Positions 19,467 to 28,960 of a stretch of DNA of 64,000 nucleotides are shown here, piece by piece. The notes beneath the pieces were generated by a model. That model ran no database searches and was not told the origin of the DNA. It was given only the letters and a program-made list of their open reading frames with translations. The DNA comes from Nematocida parisii ERTm1 (taxonomy: Eukaryota > Microsporidia), in the NCBI RefSeq assembly GCF_000250985.1, contig NW_013524646.1, positions 774,158 to 838,157 on the forward strand, given 5' to 3'. Numbering within the stretch: position 1 is the first letter of the stretch; each line of letters begins with the position of its first letter. A program made the translations under genes and the position numbers.

Positions 19467-20240
19467 ATGTCGTGTGAGACTAGTTGCAGTAGCTGCCCAT
19501 CAAAGGGTATGTGCGCTATAAAAAATGAAGGAAATATACCAAGTGAAATACAGAAGAAGTTCATGAATAAGACTGTGGTTGGTGTAATGAGCGGAAAGGG
19601 TGGAGTTGGAAAGAGTACTATTTCAGCAAGCCTAGCACTCCAGATATCTAAAGAGAAGCGAGCCTGCCTTATTGATGCGGACATTGCAGGGCCCAGTATA
19701 TCTAGAGTCACTGGAGTGGATAGCTCGCATATAATTGCAGAAAAGCTTATTCCATCCCAGCTGGACTCCTTAGACATATTTACACCCGAGAGAGGAAAAG
19801 AAAAATACACGAAAGGAATTGAAATACTGCAGTACTTGGAAAGCATTGATGTGGAAGAGTATGATGTGGTGGTGATTGATACGCCCCCTGGCACATCTGA
19901 TATACATATCGCACTTGCCAAGCATATTCCGGAGATAAATATTATTTTAGTCAGTACACCGCATAGGCTGAGCATTGCAGATACAAATAGGCAGATCTCA
20001 TTTTGTAACAAGTCTTCTCTGAAGATCATTGGTGTGGTGGAGAACATGAGCGGGCACACCTGCGGGCACTGCAACTTTTTTATTCCAGTGCACAAGACAC
20101 TGCAGCTGGAGGGGATTGGCGAGGATGTACCCCGCATTACGGTGCCAATGAACCAAACAATAGCCAAAGAATCGGATTGTGGTGTGGTGAAATCGGTTAC
20201 AGCGTATATGAACATCAAAGAACTGAAAATTTTTAACTAA
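19467..20240 (+). CDS. NBP35: Cytosolic Fe-S cluster assembly ATPase NBP35
   Basis: NBP35 is the scaffold P-loop ATPase of cytosolic and nuclear iron-sulfur protein assembly. The 257-residue protein opens with a Cys cluster (C3, C7, C10, C16; CSSCPSKGMC), the N-terminal 4Fe-4S site that separates NBP35 from CFD1, although the spacing before C7 is shorter than in yeast. The deviant Walker A MSGKGGVGKST is near residue 40, the switch DTPPGTSD near 137, and the C-terminal bridging motif CGHC near 205. Its stop codon overlaps the next gene's start as TAATG. Confidence 0.92.
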   Translation: MSCETSCSSCPSKGMCAIKNEGNIPSEIQKKFMNKTVVGVMSGKGGVGKSTISASLALQISKEKRACLIDADIAGPSISRVTGVDSSHIIAEKLIPSQLDSLDIFTPERGKEKYTKGIEILQYLESIDVEEYDVVVIDTPPGTSDIHIALAKHIPEINIILVSTPHRLSIADTNRQISFCNKSSLKIIGVVENMSGHTCGHCNFFIPVHKTLQLEGIGEDVPRITVPMNQTIAKESDCGVVKSVTAYMNIKELKIFN

Positions 20241-20428
20241 TGCAACGGGCCATGCAAGTGCTTAAACAGCCAATAGAGCAGACAACACACGAACAGCTAG
20301 ATGAGATTCAGACATATGTAGAGAATGAAGAGAAGATATATGCATTGGCATCAGAGGTAGAACAGCTGCTCTCCATGTACATTGAAAAGAGAGATTTCTT
20401 CTTCGGGCACGTAAGCAGAGATATATAG
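20240..20428 (+). CDS. Small coiled-coil protein overlapping NBP35 stop
   Basis: The 62-codon ORF starts within the NBP35 stop (TAATG, one-base overlap) and ends 19 bp before the myosin light-chain gene. The sequence is helical and charged (THEQLDEIQTYVENEEKIYALASEVEQLLSMYIEKRD), with heptad-like spacing. It has no recognised family. The composition is protein-like, and there is no room for another promoter except within NBP35, so co-transcription is likely. Confidence 0.55.
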   Translation: MQRAMQVLKQPIEQTTHEQLDEIQTYVENEEKIYALASEVEQLLSMYIEKRDFFFGHVSRDI

Positions 20429-20447
20429 CACAACAAAAGAAATTTTT

Positions 20448-20939
20448 ATGAATCGAAGAAGAAGAACCGCACGCCAGAGCTCAAATGTATTTATGGCATT
20501 TACACAGCCGCAGATACTGGAGCTAAAGGAGATATTTAACCTGCTAGATAGCACAGCAGATGGATTTATTTCACAAGAAGACCTGGTTTCTTTTTTGGAC
20601 AGCATAGGTTCCCCACTAACAAAAGAAGAAATTAGTGAAATGATGTATGACATGGGGGAAAGGTTCAACTTTACTCAGTTCCTGACCACACTCTGTGAGC
20701 GGCTAGCTAATTTGGATGCGCAGAATGTAGTGGAGCAGGCTCTAGGCCTTTTTGATCCTGCTGGAACCGGGTCCGTCTCACTAGCAGATCTTAAAGAGTC
20801 TTTGATGCAGGGAGAGACTCCGATTACCCAGCTTGAATGGAGTATTTTGGAGAAAGAGCTTAAACCCAATGAAGGAAAGATTTCAATTCCAGAGACCGCA
20901 AGAATTATAAAAAACTGTGGCCTTCTGCTTGATAATTAA
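20448..20939 (+). CDS. Myosin regulatory light chain (EF-hand)
   Basis: Regulatory light chains bind the IQ region of myosin heavy chains and tune motor activity. The 163-residue protein follows the conventional family pattern. A basic N-terminus RRRTARQSSNVF matches the phosphorylation site RATSNVF of muscle and non-muscle light chains. EF-hand 1 has a complete loop (DSTADGFISQED). The central motif FNFTQFLTTLCERL and the DPAGTGSVSL lobe follow. The other EF loops are degenerate, as is usual. Calmodulin or centrin are less likely because of the N-terminal site. A myosin heavy-chain partner is not in the window. Confidence 0.85.
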   Translation: MNRRRRTARQSSNVFMAFTQPQILELKEIFNLLDSTADGFISQEDLVSFLDSIGSPLTKEEISEMMYDMGERFNFTQFLTTLCERLANLDAQNVVEQALGLFDPAGTGSVSLADLKESLMQGETPITQLEWSILEKELKPNEGKISIPETARIIKNCGLLLDN

Positions 20940-21286
20940 AAGCTGTAAGTGGGTGCTCCTTAGATCCTTTATTCTTTAATAAAGATTGTTCTAATGCATT
21001 CTTTGTGTTTATTTTTTGATATTACATGCTTTTAAATATATTTTAGTTCTCTGCCTAGCGTTGGATAAGAATAGATTTCTGCTATGCAATAAATACCCTT
21101 TTGTTTTTATGGTTTAGCCCATTTATAAAATATATACTTTTATATAGAGGGTGTTATTTCTACTATGTAAAGTGTTTTATATCTGTACAAAGTTCTTTGT
21201 TCTTTCTGAATACTTTGTGTGAGGCATAATAGCAGATATTTCTGGAACTCTATCAATTTATATGTTTTTAAAAAAGTTTTGTTTAT
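20940..21286. other. Intergenic region, 0.35 kb
   Basis: AT-rich spacer between two plus-strand genes. It contains AATAAA-like signals just after the light-chain stop and no further feature that I can support. Confidence 0.5.
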
Positions 21287-22012
21287 ATGAAATTGTCCAT
21301 TATAATACCCACTCACAACGAAAAAGACAATGCGCCTCTTTTAATGTTTCTTATTTCAGAAGTTCTAAAGGATGTTGAATATGAAATAATTATAGTTGAT
21401 GATGGAAGCACAGATGGAACATCTGATGCATGTAATGAAGTGCTAAATAAATTAGGCATTAATGGAAAAGTCCTTACAAGAAAGGAAAAGCTCGGATTAG
21501 GAAATGCCTATAAAAGAGGGCTAGAGCATACAACTGGAGATTATATAGTTATTTTAGACTCTGATCTAAGCCATGATCCCAGAGAGATACCTAATCTCAT
21601 AAAGAAGATGAAGAATACAAAAGCAGGCATTGTTATAGGCTCAAGATATACAGGAGAAGGAGGCATGTCCAACTGGCCATTTAGTAGAAAGCTCACGAGT
21701 CAGGGTGCAAACATACTTGCATACATATTCACAGGAAAGAAAAACACGGATATGACAAATAGCTACCGAATATATAAAAAAGACATAATTCATTATGCAA
21801 TCCAGAGCGTAAAAGCGTCAGGATTTGCATATCAAATGGAAATACTGTACCATTGCCCGCAGAAAATAGAAGAAATCCCGACCTGTTTTTATGAAAGACT
21901 AACCGGGTATTCTAAGCTATCTGGAAATGAGTATGCACAGTTTCTTTTGTGGGGAGGGACTCTTCTAGCCTCTCGTGCCATGAGCTATGTAAAAGACTTG
22001 ATATATGTTTAG
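21287..22012 (+). CDS. DPM1: Dolichol-phosphate mannosyltransferase
   Basis: DPM1 makes dolichyl-phosphate-mannose from GDP-mannose, the donor for O-mannosylation and GPI anchors. The 241-residue GT2 enzyme shows SIIIPTHNEKDN, VDDGSTDGT, the DxD in VILDSDLSHDP, and the GSRYTGEGGMSNWPFSRKL block. It lacks the C-terminal membrane segments of the yeast-type enzyme, so it is of the human type that depends on small membrane partners (DPM2/DPM3). Those partners were not recognised here. Start ATG follows GTTTAT. A polyprenol-reductase-like gene occurs at 53884-54432. Confidence 0.93.
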   Translation: MKLSIIIPTHNEKDNAPLLMFLISEVLKDVEYEIIIVDDGSTDGTSDACNEVLNKLGINGKVLTRKEKLGLGNAYKRGLEHTTGDYIVILDSDLSHDPREIPNLIKKMKNTKAGIVIGSRYTGEGGMSNWPFSRKLTSQGANILAYIFTGKKNTDMTNSYRIYKKDIIHYAIQSVKASGFAYQMEILYHCPQKIEEIPTCFYERLTGYSKLSGNEYAQFLLWGGTLLASRAMSYVKDLIYV

Positions 22013-22751
22013 GGGTATGCTACTATGTGCATGCCCAAAAAATCATTGTTTATACACTAATGTATTCAGTAAATATGTTATATACTTTAATTGCAAAGTC
22101 ACTTATCTATCTGCTAATGCTCTACTGTAATAATAAATACTTGAATACTCTGAAATATTTTTAACTTTATTAATGCGGAAAACTCTTCAATTATTTTTCA
22201 TTCTACTACACATTACAGTTTAATTCTTTTTGTATAGTGTATAGAAGAAAAATACTACAAGCAGCAATAGAAACAGATCGCGCATTTTATACACAAAAAA
22301 CATAAGATAATATTAAACTGCACCAGCACAAATTTATGATTGTTGTTCGGTTGTATTTATCTCTATTAAATATACTACAAATCATATATTATTTTAAGAT
22401 AGGCCAATGTAACCTAAAGTACAACAGATTCTTACCTAAAATGCAGCGCATCACAATAATATTCATTTGCACACCTATAGGATAAATAAACCATCTTACT
22501 ATACCTATAGTTAGAGCAGATCAAATAAACTAAAAAAGTCAGAATGTGTAATGTGTATGCGTATTACTAGAAAAACATAACTATTCATTTAATAATTACA
22601 TATCCACTCAAACAGAAAAATTAACTATAAATAATTATTACTTTAGTTTACACCACAATCATGCGCTATAACGAGTTTTAGCTATATCCCAAAAAATTAG
22701 TTCGCAACTATATACTAAGATATTAAATACTTTCATATTTTACTTTTTTTT
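22013..22751. other. Intergenic region, 0.74 kb
   Basis: AT-rich, no ORF or RNA gene supported. Immediately before the CBC2 ATG there is an 8-T tract, a recurring feature of starts in this window. Confidence 0.5.
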
Positions 22752-23201
22752 ATGGATAAGTCCGCGTTTGAGATTTACAACTACCTAAAGGACGACGAGC
22801 TCAAGACAATGTACTTTGACAAAAGATACACTGGAACAGAGGACGACTACTTCAAAGAGCTTTTAACCTCTGGAACGATATACGTAGGAAACTTGTCTAA
22901 AAAAATCACTGAGGACCAGTTATACACTCTATTCTCGCAGTGTGGAAAGATAAAGAGAGTTATTATTGGCTTGGATGCCAAGAAGTTCACTCCGTGCGGA
23001 TTTGCTTTTGTTCAATTTGAAAACGTAGAGACTCCATCGATTGCCAGAAAGTTCTTTGCTAAATACATGCTAGGAAACCATCCCATATACATAGATATAG
23101 ACAGTGGATTTGCTGAAAACAGACAATTCGGCCGTGGCATGCAGGGTGGCCAAGCGAAAGACGACATTGCTGCCGGGGACAGAAAGAGAAGGTATGTTTA
23201 A
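22752..23201 (+). CDS. CBC2: Nuclear cap-binding complex small subunit (CBP20)
   Basis: CBP20 binds the 7-methylguanosine cap with CBP80 and couples capping to processing and export. The 149-residue protein contains one RRM with RNP2 (GTIYVGNLS) and RNP1 (CGFAFVQF). The flanking cap-stacking residues are in DKRYTGTEDDYFKELL, and the C-terminal IDIDSGFAENRQFGRGMQGGQ block is diagnostic. TOP3 follows after 24 bp on the same strand. Confidence 0.95.
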   Translation: MDKSAFEIYNYLKDDELKTMYFDKRYTGTEDDYFKELLTSGTIYVGNLSKKITEDQLYTLFSQCGKIKRVIIGLDAKKFTPCGFAFVQFENVETPSIARKFFAKYMLGNHPIYIDIDSGFAENRQFGRGMQGGQAKDDIAAGDRKRRYV

Positions 23202-23225
23202 TAAAGAAAACTCAATAAAATTTAG

Positions 23226-25787
23226 ATGCGTATTTTAAATGTAGCAGAAAAGCCTTCAGTAGCAAAGTCTCTTGCAGATATTCTCTCGAATGGAAGAGCA
23301 CAGTTTTCAAAAGGATACAACAAGTACTGCTCTGTTTTTAGATTTAATCATTGCATAGAAGGAATCCCATGCGAAATGGTATTTACGAGTGTATTAGGAC
23401 ACTTGTACTCATTGGAATTTGCAAAGAAAACGAGCTGGACTGAGATTGATCCCATAGAGCTGTTTGAGGAGGACATAAGGTGGATTATTCCAAAGGAAAT
23501 GGCAGATGTTTCAAGAACACTTGTACATCTTAGTAAAGACTGCGATATGCTTATTATATGGACAGATTGTGATAGAGAGGGGGAAAACATAGGAATGCAG
23601 GTGGCCAATTTAGTTAGAGACAGAATAAGAGAGGTAAAGCGGGCTAGATTTTCAGGACTAAGTAAGTATGATGTAATGCATGCGGTGGAGAATCTGTGCA
23701 GGCTAAATGCGTATGAGTCTAAGGCGGTTGAGTCAAGGATAGAAATAGATCTTAGAATTGGAGCAGCTTTAACACGGCTGCAAACGCTTCAGCTACAAAA
23801 CATTCTGGATAGCAAGTCAGTCATCAGCTATGGAAGTTGCCAAATACCGACTCTTGGCTTTGTCTGCGAGAGAGAAGAGAGTATTGAAGAATTTGTAGAG
23901 GAGAAAAACTGGACAATAGAGGCAGAGGTGCAGAACAATGGGGAAAGGGGTGTTTTTAAATGGGAGAGAGGAGTAGTATATGACGAAGATTATGCAGGCA
24001 TTAAGCTGCGCACTATTTCAGGAGAGGAACTAGTGGTAAATAAAGTGGAAATAAAAAAGCGGCATAAGTCTAGGCCGTGGCCATTAAGAACTGTTGAGCT
24101 GCAGAAGTTCTTTGCCCGCGGGCATGGTGTGTCTAGTTCGCATGAGCTTATGAACATAGCAGAGTCATTATATACTTCTGGGTATATCAGTTATCCCAGG
24201 ACAGAGACAGATGTGTTTTCAAGCCAATTTAATTATAAAGACCCACTGGCAGCACTAAAGGGCGATTCGGTACTAAGTGAGTATGCTAAAAAGTTAGTGC
24301 CAGGGAGACCATCTGCTGGAAGGCATAATGACCAAGCGCATACTCCAATATACCCACTTAAGGCAGGATCGGGGCTTAAAGGAAAGGAAAGAGCCGTGTA
24401 TGAATATATAGCAAGAAGGTTTCTGGCATGCTACAGCGCAGATGCTGAGGGAGAGGAAGAGCTGATTGAGTGCCAGGTGAAGGAAGAGAAGTTTATTAGA
24501 AAGATGCTAAAGGTAATAAAAAAGAACTATTTAGAGATATTTATATACGAAAAGTGGGGAGATACAGAGATTGATCTGGCTCTGAAAGAAGGGCAGACAG
24601 TGAAGTGGGCACCAAACAAAAAGGAGTCGCACACAAACAAGCCGCATCTTCTTACAGAGGCTGAGTTAATTGCAAAGATGGACAGCAATGGTATAGGGAC
24701 AGATGCCACAATACATGATCACATTGAAAGAATTAAGACTAGAATGTACATTGAGATGATTAACAAAAACTCAATAAGAAGCACTTGGCTGGGGCGTTCG
24801 CTTATAAATGGATACAAAAGCATTGGCCTTACTATTAATCAGCCGTATTTAAGAAAAGAGTTTGAATGTAACCTTAAGCGGGTGTGCAGCGGTGAGTTTC
24901 CTTCTTCCGATTTGATCGCGCAGGAAATTATTAAATATAAGGAAATATACACTATTATGGAGAAGAATATGCCTAAGTTTAAAGAAGAATTTACAAAAAA
25001 CAAAACATCGGGGGATGGTGGAGAGATTGAAGAAAAAAGTCAGAATAAGTACACTAGGTACAAAAAGATTGAAGATAGTAGAAGCATAACAAAAACACAA
25101 ACTCATTCCAACATCTCTTCCCTCAAGTCCAGATATCAAAAACCAAATTCTCTTAAGCCTGAAATTTCGGGTTATTCAGGGTATAGAGCAGAAAATCAGT
25201 ATGATTCGGGCGAGAATAGGTACACAAAAAAGAAAAAGGAGGCGAAGGAGCCCTTTGATGGCATAAACATAGAAGGCTCTTTTAAAACAGCACTTGACAT
25301 AAACAGAGCCACTATTAATGACAGGTCTATATCGGACATACTAAAGCAGAAAGAAGAAAGCTGCATAGCAGCCTCAGATGCATCAAATAATTCTTTTGTG
25401 CTGACTCTTCCTAAGGGAACTATTGTGTGCGGATGCAATATAAAAGCGAAAGAAGCAATAGTGAAGAAAGAAGGCCCCAACAAAGGAAAGCTGTTCTATA
25501 CATGCTCTGCCGGGCAGTGTGATTATTTTGGATGGGGAGATTCTGCTAATGTAAAAAAAAGCAGCGAACAAGCAAAGCCATACAGAAAAGAAAACCAGCC
25601 AGCAAAGAATAGAAATATAAAGACTGTGGTAAAAGACAGTATAAAGTGCGAATGCGGTGCTTCTGCTATATATTTACTTTCAAAAACAGAAAAGAACAAG
25701 AATAGAGGCTTCTTCAAATGCAACAAAAACTATAAGCCGTGCACATTTTTCAAGTGGGAAGACGAGGCAACCCAAAACAAAAACTAA
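23226..25787 (+). CDS. TOP3: DNA topoisomerase III
   Basis: Topoisomerase III is a type IA enzyme that decatenates recombination intermediates with a RecQ helicase and RMI1. The 853-residue protein has the N-terminal TOPRIM domain (NVAEKPSVAKSLADIL; DCDREGENIG) and the catalytic Tyr323 in SGYISYPRTETD. After the core, a disordered Lys/Ser-rich linker (about 590-720) is followed by two GRF-type zinc fingers (CGCNIKAKEAIVKKEGPNKG ... CDYFGWGD at about 735-775 and CECGASAIYLLS ... CTFFKWEDE near 805-845). Tandem GRF fingers are typical of metazoan and plant TOP3-alpha rather than yeast Top3. Confidence 0.95.
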   Translation: MRILNVAEKPSVAKSLADILSNGRAQFSKGYNKYCSVFRFNHCIEGIPCEMVFTSVLGHLYSLEFAKKTSWTEIDPIELFEEDIRWIIPKEMADVSRTLVHLSKDCDMLIIWTDCDREGENIGMQVANLVRDRIREVKRARFSGLSKYDVMHAVENLCRLNAYESKAVESRIEIDLRIGAALTRLQTLQLQNILDSKSVISYGSCQIPTLGFVCEREESIEEFVEEKNWTIEAEVQNNGERGVFKWERGVVYDEDYAGIKLRTISGEELVVNKVEIKKRHKSRPWPLRTVELQKFFARGHGVSSSHELMNIAESLYTSGYISYPRTETDVFSSQFNYKDPLAALKGDSVLSEYAKKLVPGRPSAGRHNDQAHTPIYPLKAGSGLKGKERAVYEYIARRFLACYSADAEGEEELIECQVKEEKFIRKMLKVIKKNYLEIFIYEKWGDTEIDLALKEGQTVKWAPNKKESHTNKPHLLTEAELIAKMDSNGIGTDATIHDHIERIKTRMYIEMINKNSIRSTWLGRSLINGYKSIGLTINQPYLRKEFECNLKRVCSGEFPSSDLIAQEIIKYKEIYTIMEKNMPKFKEEFTKNKTSGDGGEIEEKSQNKYTRYKKIEDSRSITKTQTHSNISSLKSRYQKPNSLKPEISGYSGYRAENQYDSGENRYTKKKKEAKEPFDGINIEGSFKTALDINRATINDRSISDILKQKEESCIAASDASNNSFVLTLPKGTIVCGCNIKAKEAIVKKEGPNKGKLFYTCSAGQCDYFGWGDSANVKKSSEQAKPYRKENQPAKNRNIKTVVKDSIKCECGASAIYLLSKTEKNKNRGFFKCNKNYKPCTFFKWEDEATQNKN
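25166..25175 (+). repeat. TTCGGGTTAT motif copy
   Basis: Exact copy inside the TOP3 linker region, where it reads as part of EISGYSG. It may be coincidental. Confidence 0.4.
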
Positions 25788-25927
25788 AAAGTAGAAATCC
25801 CTTTAAGAGCTCAAATATTTAACAGGGAATTCCTATGCATTAGCATATAAAAATAATAAAGAAGAATTATTTAACAATAACAAATGTGTATGTATGACTT
25901 GTGTTTATTATAAAAAGACAAACAAAT

Positions 25928-25937
25928 TTCGGGTTAT
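25928..25937 (+). repeat. TTCGGGTTAT motif copy
   Basis: Exact copy 141 bp downstream of the TOP3 stop, in a convergent intergenic region. Confidence 0.65.
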
Positions 25938-26045
25938 TCCCATGCTTATCACGACCTGTGAAAGAAAAGCGGGACTATTATAATAGATAATGATGAAGGC
26001 GCAGTGTAACAAAGCAACTATAGGAGGCGCTTATATTATAATACT

Positions 26046-26055
26046 TTCGGGTTAT
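26046..26055 (+). repeat. TTCGGGTTAT motif copy
   Basis: Second exact copy in the TOP3 3' region. Confidence 0.65.
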
Positions 26056-26242
26056 AGTTTGAAAATAAATGTGCTGTGTATTCCTAATATATATGGTATG
26101 TTGTGGGATATCTTGTACTATATGTACTGTTTATATGTATAATTATGTGTTGGATCTAGTATTCTTTATATTTAGAAAGATAGAAGAAAGCACACATAAA
26201 CTAAAAGCATCGCTAGAACTCAGATGCTATTCAAGTTATTGC

Positions 26243-26536
26243 TTATTCTATCATGCGATAGAGAGATGAAGCTTGCCAGGTAATCTTTGAAAGAAAATAC
26301 TCGCTTGCTGAAAATGCATAGCTTGCTGTGGCTGCAGCGCGGCCCACCCTCTGGGCATGCTGCAAGACAAAGTATGCCATTCCTCTCTTTTTTCCTCGGG
26401 TGTTTCGAAGTGAGGCAAGTATTCCCTGCATGCCACCAAGAATACTTCCCATCACCAGCCCTGCTCCCGTGATAAAGTATATTCTTTTTATATCCTGCTC
26501 TTTGTAGAGCTGTAGCTGATATTCTTGTTTTTTCAT
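26243..26536 (-). CDS. Small Tim17/22/23-like membrane protein (tentative)
   Basis: The 97-residue protein starts at the ATG at 26534-26536; the longer reading back to 26635 would overlap the divergent YAF9 gene. A Gly-rich hydrophobic segment ITGAGLVMGSILGGMQGILASLRN is followed by GRAAATASYAFSASEYFLSKI. This resembles the first half of the Tim17/22/23 fold, with GxxxG helix packing and a YSGxE-like end. If correct, it would be an inner-membrane translocase component of the mitosome. The similarity is weak and only about half the family length is present. Its start is 14 bp from the divergent YAF9 start. Confidence 0.45.
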   Translation of the reverse strand: MKKQEYQLQLYKEQDIKRIYFITGAGLVMGSILGGMQGILASLRNTRGKKRGMAYFVLQHAQRVGRAAATASYAFSASEYFLSKITWQASSLYRMIE

Positions 26537-26550
26537 TTTCTTTTCTGTAA

Positions 26551-27108
26551 ATGAGAATAAATCGCGCCAACCTTGTGCGCACAATAATATACGGGACCTC
26601 AGCTGTCCGAATATCTGAGCCTGGAGTGGATGCAACGCACAGGTGGAAAGTATACATCAGAGGATATAAAAACACAGATATAAGCTATTTCATTAGAAGT
26701 GTTACATTCAAGACACACGAAACATTTGCAAACCCAACACGGACTGTAGATACTCCGCCCTTTGAAATTGAAGAGTGTGGGTGGGGAGAGTTTACAATAG
26801 CGGCAAAAATATATTTTGTAGATACACATGAAAAGCCTCTTATGTTTTCGATCTCGCTCAAGCTTCATGCCGACGTAAACAACAGAGTGATCGGAGACAT
26901 TCCGTATGAGGCAAATGCAATTATAAATGAAAGACTAGACACAATTGTATTTGAAAGCCCCACGGAGGCACTGTATAAAATAATAAAAGAACGAGAAGAC
27001 CCAGAACTAGACCCAGATGTTCAAGAAATAGTTGATGATGAAAGAAATAGAATAGAGAGGGCAATCGACTATCTAATAGAAAAATTAAGCGAAGACTCCT
27101 CACCATAA
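26551..27108 (+). CDS. YAF9: YEATS-domain chromatin protein (YAF9/GAS41)
   Basis: YAF9/GAS41 reads acylated or acetylated histone H3 in SWR1/NuA4-type complexes. The 185-residue protein contains the YEATS domain: IIYGTSAVRI, THRWKVYIRGY, DISYFIRSVTFKTHETFANP, PPFEIEECGWGEFTIAAKIYF. The C-terminal helix (ERNRIERAIDYLIEKLSE) is shorter than the yeast coiled coil. It shares a 14-bp bidirectional start region with the small gene on the other strand. Confidence 0.93.
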   Translation: MRINRANLVRTIIYGTSAVRISEPGVDATHRWKVYIRGYKNTDISYFIRSVTFKTHETFANPTRTVDTPPFEIEECGWGEFTIAAKIYFVDTHEKPLMFSISLKLHADVNNRVIGDIPYEANAIINERLDTIVFESPTEALYKIIKEREDPELDPDVQEIVDDERNRIERAIDYLIEKLSEDSSP

Positions 27109-27487
27109 TCCATAAACTTTAGAAATTATATTTCTTATTATGGCTAGAAAAGTATTTCTATTAATATTTTTGGTATTAAAAATATATAAAGTGTGCATTA
27201 TTAACCTCTAGTGGCATTGCGGCATTTAAACAAATTATTTTAAGTATATCAGTTGTTTTTATGAAAAGACACCCGAATTTATACTATTTTCTGTTTAGTG
27301 TGTTTTTTTTCTGAGATTATGCCACGGAATATATAAAGTATGCTGTAGGGATAGAATAGTTGTGTGTATATCTTTATGAATAATTTATGTGTAGACTGCG
27401 GTGCTGGTATTTATTAAGGAATGCGCATAGCGAAATAAAATAAAATCAATGCTTTTATAGAATAAGCTGGGAATATTTTTTAATAAA
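27109..27487. other. Intergenic region, 0.38 kb
   Basis: AT-rich promoter region of POB3 with a TATATAAAG near 27331. No gene seen. Confidence 0.5.
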
Positions 27488-28960
27488 ATGGAAGTTCTCA
27501 CACTAGACAATGTCTACTACAGCAGAAAAGAAGGTCTACAAAAGGCTGTGGTGAAGATGGCATCCTCTGGGATTGGGGTGAAGCTGCACGGGGTGGCTGA
27601 TATTATCACAATGCCTGCAGATGGGATAAAAGAAATCATTGAGCATTATGGAGTAATTTCCCACACGCTAAAAATAGTTATACAGAATGGAGCTGTGCAT
27701 ATAATAGATGGGATTACAGCAGAACACTTAGAGAACATTAAGCAGTATGCAAAGAAGCACTACAAGCTAAACATATATCACAAGTCTCTCTGCGTGGAGG
27801 GCAATGTACATGGCACGATTGAGCTGCAGAATGTCTCGCTAGAGTTTAAGTCGCAGAACAATGCTATTTTTGATGTGCCGCTTGAGGCGATTTCAAATGC
27901 GTATGAAAGAAAGGGAGAGGGAATCATAGACATAAATGAAACATACTTTGGCGTATCTGAGATTCGTTTTGGGTCCCTGAAAGAGGAAAGCAATGTTGTC
28001 CAGCTAGTAGATCTGATAAAGAGCTCTACTGTGGGGTCTGACCAACTGGAGATTTTCTCAATTGACGAGGTTACTTCTATTCTACCAAGAGGAAAATACA
28101 AAATCACGCTTACATCTTCCTATATACATCTTATTGGAAAGAGGTACAGCCATCAAATGCTTTACAGTAGCATTTCTCGGCTGTTTTATTTAGAGAGAAA
28201 TGCGGAGGAAGGTGTGGAAGAAATGTCGTATCTTATTTTTGAGCTGAATACTCCAGTTAGGCAGGGCCAGACAAGGTATCATTTTGTAAATCTGCTTGTG
28301 CCTGAAGAAAAAGTAAAGATGATTCTGGGTAAGAACTCTACTATTATATATCCAGAAGATGAGGAAGAGCCACCAGTTGATCCCGAAGAGAAGAGGAAGA
28401 TTGAAGAAAGGGGAATTGACTATATTCAAGAAGGCACCTTGTCCGGGTGTGTAGTGGATATGGTGGAAAAGCTGTCTGGTATTAAAGCAATGAACACAGG
28501 AACATTTGCTACTTTTGCAGGAGGAAAGGCGCTGAAATGCTCTCTAAAGGCGAACGAGGGATACTTGTACCCGCTAAAAAACGGATTTTTGTTTGTCCCA
28601 CAAATTGTGTATATTGAGTACAACCATATTAAGACGGTTGAATTCAGCAGAGTGAATTTGAGCTCAAGAACAGCAAAAACCTTTGATGTGCGTGTAATTT
28701 TACTGGATAAAAAGGAGTACATGTTCAATGGGATACAGAAGGTTGACTACAATGCGCTTGAGACATATCTAGGCAAGAAGGATGTCAACTGTCTGAATGA
28801 GGTGGTTAACGAAGAGTGGGCTGCAGCTGTCTCTGACGAGGACGAAGAAACTGCTAGCGAGGGCACAAGCGGTGATCTTTCGGAAGAAACAGAGGAGACA
28901 GAAGAGGAGGGGTCTGCTGCACACTCTGGCTCGGGTTCAGCTGAAGAGTCTAATGAATAG
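27488..28960 (+). CDS. POB3: FACT complex subunit POB3/SSRP1
   Basis: With SPT16, POB3 forms FACT, which loosens and rebuilds nucleosomes during transcription and replication. The 490-residue protein has the N-terminal SSRP1 dimerisation region (LDNVYYSRKEGLQKAVVKMASSGIGVKL), a first PH-like domain (SSYIHLIGKRYSHQMLYSSISRLFYLERN) and a second (CSLKANEGYLYPLKNGFLFVPQIVYIEYNHIKTVEFSRVN). An acidic Glu/Ser tail ends the protein (from about 445). No HMG box is present, as in fungal Pob3. Confidence 0.93.
   Translation: MEVLTLDNVYYSRKEGLQKAVVKMASSGIGVKLHGVADIITMPADGIKEIIEHYGVISHTLKIVIQNGAVHIIDGITAEHLENIKQYAKKHYKLNIYHKSLCVEGNVHGTIELQNVSLEFKSQNNAIFDVPLEAISNAYERKGEGIIDINETYFGVSEIRFGSLKEESNVVQLVDLIKSSTVGSDQLEIFSIDEVTSILPRGKYKITLTSSYIHLIGKRYSHQMLYSSISRLFYLERNAEEGVEEMSYLIFELNTPVRQGQTRYHFVNLLVPEEKVKMILGKNSTIIYPEDEEEPPVDPEEKRKIEERGIDYIQEGTLSGCVVDMVEKLSGIKAMNTGTFATFAGGKALKCSLKANEGYLYPLKNGFLFVPQIVYIEYNHIKTVEFSRVNLSSRTAKTFDVRVILLDKKEYMFNGIQKVDYNALETYLGKKDVNCLNEVVNEEWAAAVSDEDEETASEGTSGDLSEETEETEEEGSAAHSGSGSAEESNE

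Larger units (their letters stand above)
25788..26242. other. Convergent intergenic region with two motif copies
   Basis: This region lies between the 3' ends of TOP3 and the small minus-strand gene. It contains two exact TTCGGGTTAT copies (25928, 26046). Near 25989 there is a box-C-like ATGATGA, but no box D follows, so no snoRNA is called. Confidence 0.5.

Noticed and set aside
19421-20218. 265-codon minus-strand ORF
   Set aside because: Shadow of NBP35; the plus-strand protein carries all family motifs.
25985-26040. Box-C-like ATGATGA after TOP3 as a snoRNA
   Set aside because: No box D within a reasonable distance and no rRNA-complementary guide recognised.
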